Below are positions 15,067 to 19,484 of a stretch of 19,484 nt of DNA, piece after piece. The notes beneath the pieces are model-generated. The model did not search any database and had not been told where the DNA came from. It saw nothing but the letters and a program-made list of their open reading frames with translations. Every line of letters starts with the position of its first letter. Position 1 is the stretch's first letter. This DNA is from Gammaproteobacteria bacterium. GTDB taxonomy: Bacteria; Pseudomonadota; Gammaproteobacteria; Steroidobacterales; Woeseiaceae. Both the position numbers and the translations under genes were made by a program. The stretch lies in assembly GCA_003645495.1 (NCBI GenBank), contig QNFK01000006.1, positions 1 through 19,484 of the forward strand. Direction: 5' to 3'.

Positions 15067-17118
15067 CTACCAGATTTTCACGCGTTCTTCCGGTGGCAGG
15101 TACAAAGCATCACCTTCCTCTACATTAAATGCTTCATACCACTGCGGCACATTGCGAACCGAACCGTTGGCGCGATAAATGGCTGGCGAGTGCGGATCGG
15201 TTGCGATCTGCCTGCGCAACGCCTCTTCGCGCGACTTGCTGCGCCACACCTGGGAGAAGCCAAGGAATACGCGTTGGACGCCCGTAAAGCCATCTATGAC
15301 AGGCGCTTGTTCGCCGTTCAGTGACATCTCATAGGCTAGCAGGCCAATGGTAATGCCGCCTAAATCACCGATATTTTCACCCAGTGTAAATTCACCGTTA
15401 ACATGCAGATCATCGAACGGAGCGAAGGCACTGTATTGCGCGACCAGCGCACCGGTGCGTTTCTCGAACTCAGCCCTGTCTTCATCGGTCCACCAGTTGC
15501 GCAATGCGCCATCACCATCGAACGTACTGCCCTGGTCGTCAAATCCATGGCCGACTTCGTGACCGATTACGGCACCAATAGCTCCGTAGTTCACGGCATC
15601 GTCGGCAGCGAGATCGAAAAATGGCGGCTGCAGGATGGCCGCGGGAAAGACGATTTGATTCAGCGCCGGGTGATAGTAAGCGTTGACAGTTTGCGGCGTC
15701 ATGCCCCATTCGCCACGGTCAACGGGTCCGTTGTGACGATCAATCTGGCGCTCGTGTTCTGCCAGCGCCGCACGCCTGAGATTGCCGTACAAATCATCGG
15801 CTTCGACATCGAGTGCGGAGTAGTCGCGCCACTCGTCCGGGTAACCGATCTTCGGCGAGAATTTCGACAACTTCCGGAGTGCTTCAACCTTGGTTTCTTC
15901 ACTCATCCAGTCGAGTTCTTTAATGCTCTTTTCGTACGCGAGAACCAGGTTGCCGACCAACTTCTCCATGCGTTCCTTGGCCTCTGGTGGGAAGTGCTTG
16001 CCCACGTAGACTTTGCCGACCACCTCGCCGAGTGAGCCGTTAACCGCGTTAACGCCGCGGCGCCACATGGGTCGCTGTTCCTCGGTACCGGACAGTGTTT
16101 TGCCATAGAACTCGAAATTCTGCCGGTCGAGTTCTTCGTTAAGGATTCCCGCGTCAGAGTTGATCACGTTCCATGTCAAATATGTTTTCCACGTGTCGAG
16201 GTCCGTGTCCTGGATAATGCCATCGAGTGCACTCAGGTAGTCGACCATATATAAAACGAGACTATCGAGTTCCGCCACGCCTATCTCGGTCAGCCAGGCA
16301 TCCCAATTGAACTGCGGCATTACATCACCCCAATTCTCCTTGGCAAACGTCTGGAAGTTCTGTGCCCGGTTGCGTGTATCTTCTTTGGTCATGTTTTGTT
16401 TGGCCAGACGCGTTTCGAATGCCATTACGGTCTGTGCGGCGTTGGCTCCATCAGCTAAGCCGACCAGGTCGAACATCTTCTCAATGTGCTCAACGTAGGC
16501 TGCACGGAGCTCCTCAGATTTCTCATCTTCATTAGTGTAGTACTCGCGATCAGGCAAGCCGAGCCCGCCCTGCGTGACGATCATTGAGTATTTGTCTGAG
16601 TCGTTCCAGTCCGCAAGTTGACCAATATCGATGGGCATGCTCATGCCACCTTTATTACCAGCGGCCATGAATACGGCCAGGTCATCGTAATTTGCGATAG
16701 CGTGGATCTGTTCGAATACGCCGGCCAGTGGCGTAACGCCGAGTTTGTTACGGGTCTCCATATCCATGTACGATTTGTAGAGATCGCCCACTTTTTGTTC
16801 ATCGGTACCCTTTGCGAAATCACCTGTCGCCGATTCTTCGACGATTACCTTGACGTCTGCCTGGGACTCGTCACGGAGTATGCCGAACCCACCGTAGTTA
16901 GACCTGTCTGCCGGTATTTCTGTTTCTTTGATCCAGGTGCCGTTCATGAAGGCAAAAAAATCGTCACCGGGTTTAACGCTTTTATCCATCGCCGCGAGGT
17001 CCAGGCCTGAACCCAGAACCTCTGGCGGGGGAGCTTGTTCTGCAATCGGTTCCGCTTCCTGTTGCCCGCACGCGGACAGTACTAACAGTGCAACAGCACC
17101 GCTTATTAGTTTCTTCAT
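15067..17118 (-). CDS. M13 family (neprilysin/PepO-type) metallopeptidase lipoprotein
   Basis: This 683-residue M13 zinc endopeptidase has normal length for bacterial members. The zinc site is VIGHEVGHGFDDQG (H520, E521, H524), with the third ligand and partner in GENIGDLGG (E581, D585). The substrate-binding NAYYHP lies at residues 479-484 and the protein ends with VKIW, as the family does. The N-terminus is a lipoprotein signal with LSAC (Cys17) followed by Gly, so it is likely outer-membrane anchored and periplasmic or surface facing. A Pro/Glu-rich linker (residues 20-35) precedes the GDDFFAFMNGTWIK domain start. The start is supported by GGAGAGAG upstream. M13 enzymes cut short peptides on the amino side of hydrophobic residues; together with the neighbouring S9 and M81 enzymes this suggests peptide scavenging. 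Confidence 0.95.
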   Translation of the reverse strand: MKKLISGAVALLVLSACGQQEAEPIAEQAPPPEVLGSGLDLAAMDKSVKPGDDFFAFMNGTWIKETEIPADRSNYGGFGILRDESQADVKVIVEESATGDFAKGTDEQKVGDLYKSYMDMETRNKLGVTPLAGVFEQIHAIANYDDLAVFMAAGNKGGMSMPIDIGQLADWNDSDKYSMIVTQGGLGLPDREYYTNEDEKSEELRAAYVEHIEKMFDLVGLADGANAAQTVMAFETRLAKQNMTKEDTRNRAQNFQTFAKENWGDVMPQFNWDAWLTEIGVAELDSLVLYMVDYLSALDGIIQDTDLDTWKTYLTWNVINSDAGILNEELDRQNFEFYGKTLSGTEEQRPMWRRGVNAVNGSLGEVVGKVYVGKHFPPEAKERMEKLVGNLVLAYEKSIKELDWMSEETKVEALRKLSKFSPKIGYPDEWRDYSALDVEADDLYGNLRRAALAEHERQIDRHNGPVDRGEWGMTPQTVNAYYHPALNQIVFPAAILQPPFFDLAADDAVNYGAIGAVIGHEVGHGFDDQGSTFDGDGALRNWWTDEDRAEFEKRTGALVAQYSAFAPFDDLHVNGEFTLGENIGDLGGITIGLLAYEMSLNGEQAPVIDGFTGVQRVFLGFSQVWRSKSREEALRRQIATDPHSPAIYRANGSVRNVPQWYEAFNVEEGDALYLPPEERVKIW

Positions 17119-17431
17119 AGGTCTCTCTCCGGCACGACACGGGAATAGGAATGGTCGTGCTTTTATGATTGGCTGCTAGTTAAATGGCCGGTCGTCGGGC
17201 ATAGCCCGCTACTTGCGATATTTTGTGGACCGCAATAATACACGTTTGTTTCATTGATTTATGCCGCTCTCGATGTAATGTTTAATTTAACTAATCGCAG
17301 TAACTAGTTGATATTAGAAATAATAACTGATCAAGATGTTTCATCCGCTTGCCCTGACATTTCTGGCCTGAAAGACGAAGTCGGCTTTTCTGCGAACACG
17401 GCGGTGTCTTGCAGGAAGTGAAGGCACGGTG
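17119..17431. other. Intergenic region upstream of the M13 gene, no gene seen
   Basis: This stretch holds the ribosome binding site of the M13 gene and then an AT-rich zone (about 17225-17335). There is a TATTAT on the - strand at 17235-17240 that could be a -10 box, without a recognisable -35, and an AACTAGTT palindrome at 17302-17309. I see no tRNA or supported coding region. Confidence 0.5.
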
Positions 17432-17580
17432 TTGACCAATCGATACAAGTGACATTTGTCGCGGAGCCGGCGCTCAAAGCGTGCTGGTTCCGTAATCGCA
17501 GCATTCCGGGCTCGCGAATGGACACGGTTAACTGTTGCCAATTGTTCTTTAAAAAGCTCCCCGAACGGGCGCCTTTTTTA
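17432..17580 (+). ncRNA. Candidate structured RNA (sRNA or mRNA leader) with terminator
   Basis: A TTGACC at 17432-17437 could be a -35 box, though no good -10 follows. GCGGAGCCGGCGC (17461-17473) pairs with GTGCTGGTTCCGT (17481-17493) over 13 bp around a 7-base loop. Four of the pairs are G-U on the + strand and would be A-C mismatches on the other, which points to + strand RNA. A second hairpin uses CATTC (17502-17506) and GAAATG-like GAATG (17516-17520). The unit ends with a terminator-like hairpin. No known RNA family is recognised. It could be an independent small RNA or the 5' leader of the arylsulfotransferase gene 170 bases on. Confidence 0.4.
17551..17580 (+). terminator. Imperfect terminator-like hairpin with T-tract, not after any + strand gene
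   Basis: AAAAAGCTCCCC at 17551-17562 pairs imperfectly (two mismatches and one U-G pair) with GGGCGCCTTTTT at 17567-17578; six T's (17574-17579) close it. The wobble pair works only on the + strand. No + strand coding gene lies between the previous terminator at 15018 and here. Confidence 0.5.
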
Positions 17581-17754
17581 TTAGTACCCAGCAGAGGACG
17601 GCCTCCATGGTGGCCAATCAGGGAGCTCTGTACTGTTGGATGTACGCTGATGTGAAAGAGCATCGGGCCAATCTCATTGAAATATAACAATCCACCCGGT
17701 AAATTCCATCACTGGGTCAGCACTCGCAAAACAATAAGAACTCCGGGGGGAGCT

Positions 17755-19293
17755 ATGTACGCACAAGATCATCGCTTGAAGCTGCTAGTAGTACTCATCT
17801 CAACATTTGTCGGCATTAGTGCATGCGAACGGGTTGCAGTGGTTCACGAAAAGGACGTGGCACCCGAGCCGCAGAAAGAACCGCAGCGGCCGGTTTATGT
17901 TTCCGCAAAAAAAGTAAGCTCGGACTGCGGCGTAGAGTATGTGGCGCCACCACCTCCCGGCTTTGCTGAAGCACGGGGTGTAGAGACAAAGGACATGCCA
18001 CCACCGATGGCCGGGCCCATGGCTGTCGGGGCCGGGCGCGAGCAGGTGGAGACCGACTGGGACCAGGTTTCACCTGGTGTCGTCTTGATTGAACCGAATT
18101 CAGTTAAGGAAACATGGCTCGTCAACAATAAGAAGGAAACTGTGGCCGCTTTTGAAGGTGATAACTACACGGGTCTGACGGAGCTACTGTCGGATGGCAG
18201 TCGCATCTCATCAGGCTACGCCCGTACTGACGTGTTCGAAAAAGGTGGCGGCGGGTTCCGCGGCTGCATCGAAGAGTATGCGGCAGATGGCAGCCTGGTA
18301 TGGCGCATGAACCTGAGTACGGATGAGTACATTCATCATCACGATTTCGTCAAACTCGACAATGGCAATATTCTCGCCATTGTCTGGGAAAAGGTGAGCG
18401 CAGACGAAGTCGTCTCGCAAGGGCGAAACCCGGAGGACGTTTCCGAATCTGGTGAGTTTTGGTATGACGCTGTGATCGAGGTCAACCCGACTACATTGCA
18501 GATTGTTTGGGAATGGAGCATGCGGCATCACCTTGTTCAGGACTTCGATCCCGGCAAAGCAAATTACGGGGTTGTTGCGGATCATCCGGAACTATTCGAT
18601 ATCAATATAGTTGATCGCAACGAAGCAACCGGCAAGGTTGGGAAAGACTGGACCCACATCAATGCAATTGACTACAACCCGGAACTGGACCAGATCCTAT
18701 TGTCGTCCAATCATTTTAGCGAGATATGGATAATCGACCACAGCACTACGCCAATGGAAGCAATGGCGCACAGTGGTGGGCGCTACGGGAAGGGCGGAGA
18801 TTTTCTTTATCGTTGGGGTAACCCTGAGAATTACGACAGGGGTACTGCGGATGATCGCATGCTCTACAACCAGCACGATCCGCAGTGGATTGATGCGGGC
18901 CTCCAGGGTGAGGGCCATATCATGGTGTTCAACAACGGCGATAGAAAACTTCGACCGTATTCGACAGTGGTCGAATTCGCATTGCCACTGAAAGACGACG
19001 GATCTTATGAGCTTACGGGAAACCAGCCATACGCTCCGCAATCGCTGGCTTGGGAATATAATCCGCAACCGCCGGAGCGATTCTTCTCGTTTTTTATCTC
19101 GGGCGCCCAGCGCCTGGTGAACGGCAATACGCTGGTCAACCAGGGTGCCGGAGCACAGTTGCGTGAAGTGACACCGGCCGGTGAAATCGTGTGGGAGTAT
19201 GAATACCCGCGCGACGACGCTCCGCATATGTTTTTCCGTGCAAACAAATATCCTGAAGATCACCCGGCAGTGATTGGACTCATGAATCAGTAA
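17755..19293 (+). CDS. Arylsulfotransferase (ASST)-family lipoprotein
   Basis: This 512-residue protein resembles the arylsulfotransferase family, six-bladed propellers that move sulfate between phenolic compounds through a His intermediate. Typical blocks are DWTHINAIDYNPELDQILLS, SEIWIIDHSTTPMEAMAHS, GKGGDFLYRWGNPENY and NQHDPQWID, followed by a C-terminal VWEYEYP blade. A lipoprotein signal ends GISAC (Cys24), then a Pro/Glu-rich linker and a Pro-rich stretch (APPPPGF, MPPPMAGPM) at about residues 64-90. Apart from the lipid Cys only C58 and C171 remain, so the close cysteine pair and dsbL/dsbI partners known for E. coli-type ASST are absent. Start 17755 was chosen because a GGGGGGAG run lies just upstream; a TTG at 17677 is unlikely. 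The reaction here is inferred from family only; it may be a non-sulfotransferase propeller. Confidence 0.85.
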   Translation: MYAQDHRLKLLVVLISTFVGISACERVAVVHEKDVAPEPQKEPQRPVYVSAKKVSSDCGVEYVAPPPPGFAEARGVETKDMPPPMAGPMAVGAGREQVETDWDQVSPGVVLIEPNSVKETWLVNNKKETVAAFEGDNYTGLTELLSDGSRISSGYARTDVFEKGGGGFRGCIEEYAADGSLVWRMNLSTDEYIHHHDFVKLDNGNILAIVWEKVSADEVVSQGRNPEDVSESGEFWYDAVIEVNPTTLQIVWEWSMRHHLVQDFDPGKANYGVVADHPELFDINIVDRNEATGKVGKDWTHINAIDYNPELDQILLSSNHFSEIWIIDHSTTPMEAMAHSGGRYGKGGDFLYRWGNPENYDRGTADDRMLYNQHDPQWIDAGLQGEGHIMVFNNGDRKLRPYSTVVEFALPLKDDGSYELTGNQPYAPQSLAWEYNPQPPERFFSFFISGAQRLVNGNTLVNQGAGAQLREVTPAGEIVWEYEYPRDDAPHMFFRANKYPEDHPAVIGLMNQ

Positions 19294-19436
19294 GAGCCGG
19301 CCAGGCCCTGCATTTCAGGACTGAAAGAGACAGATAATGGAAAGTCCGCGCCATGATTAGTGGTGCCTTCGGTCTTGATCGTGGCTGGTCATTGCGGTGC
19401 TATGAGTAAAGCACTAAAGATAAATCCTCGCCGGCC

Positions 19437-19454
19437 TTCAGCGCTTGCGCTGAA
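19437..19454. repeat. Short palindromic hairpin near right edge
   Basis: TTCAGCGC and GCGCTGAA are perfectly complementary around TT. No T-run follows. The 191 bases after the arylsulfotransferase stop contain no supported gene; the final GGAAGAGGA could be a ribosome binding site for a gene starting beyond the window. Confidence 0.4.
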
Positions 19455-19484
19455 AACGTAGGAAGATTTGCCCGGAAGAGGACT

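Noticed and set aside
15403..16035. A 210-residue + strand frame opposite the M13 peptidase
   Set aside because: It is antisense to the region that encodes the HEVGH active site and neighbouring conserved blocks of a complete M13 enzyme.
17541..17556. A boxA-like TGTTCTTTAAAAA that might mark an rRNA operon leader
   Set aside because: No rRNA or tRNA follows; the run of A's is better explained as the left arm of the terminator-like hairpin.
17331..17690. A 119-residue open frame on the - strand in the large gap
   Set aside because: No recognisable domain or ribosome binding site, and it lies antisense to the candidate structured RNA and terminator.
19402..19461. A 19-codon frame near the right edge (MSKALKINPRRPSALALKT)
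   Set aside because: No ribosome binding site and too short to support; the sequence is explained by the hairpins in that stretch.

Overview
The window looks like a chromosomal segment of a Gram-negative, probably marine or sediment-dwelling gammaproteobacterium. The evidence is moderate GC content, five lipobox-type lipoprotein signal sequences, a wax-ester synthase-type acyltransferase, a PQQ-type sugar dehydrogenase, a DUF2799 lipoprotein and a dense set of exported hydrolases. The protease/acylase-rich content resembles Woeseiales or Steroidobacterales-like lineages, but that placement is inference from gene content only. I found no rRNA, tRNA, CRISPR array, integrase or transposase gene.

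Layout. 2-1138 (+) is the 3' part of a wax ester synthase/diacylglycerol acyltransferase whose start lies off the left edge. Its stop codon abuts that of a convergent membrane protein with a degenerate NERD-like domain (1139-2008, -). A DUF2799 lipoprotein follows (2242-2874, +) and ends in a bidirectional terminator shared with a small membrane-anchored, Cys/His-bearing protein (3013-3408, -). Next is a lipoprotein phospholipase D-like enzyme (3564-5123, -). 5346-10322 (-) is a compact, probably cotranscribed set read right to left: M81 (MlrC-type) lipoprotein metallopeptidase, small membrane protein, HAD phosphatase, and secreted penicillin acylase-family hydrolase. Divergent from it, on the + strand, are a PQQ-type aldose/sorbosone dehydrogenase (10507-11694), a cytochrome b561-type membrane protein (11850-12581) and an exported S9 prolyl-oligopeptidase-family peptidase (12655-14691). 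An M13 neprilysin-type lipoprotein peptidase (15067-17118, -) converges on the S9 gene. An arylsulfotransferase-family lipoprotein (17755-19293, +) closes the window.

Two non-coding stretches stand out. 14692-15066 holds a 289-bp MITE-like element with 37-bp terminal inverted repeats, flanked by an AGTAG direct repeat. Nested inside is a second, perfect 37-bp inverted repeat of the widely recurring GTCATTGCGAGGAGCGAAGC type. A bidirectional terminator follows. The 636 bases from 17119 to 17754 have no convincing gene but hold a candidate structured RNA on the + strand: a 13-bp stem rich in G-U pairs, a second hairpin and a terminator-like hairpin with a T-tract. This could be a small RNA or a leader of the arylsulfotransferase gene.

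Functionally, the encoded proteins suggest an envelope devoted to scavenging peptides and amides (M81, penicillin acylase-type, S9, M13). Periplasmic sugar oxidation is possibly coupled to a b-type cytochrome, and neutral-lipid synthesis is also represented. Five lipoproteins (DUF2799, PLD, M81, M13, arylsulfotransferase) lack Asp after the lipidated Cys, so by the enterobacterial rule they would go to the outer membrane.
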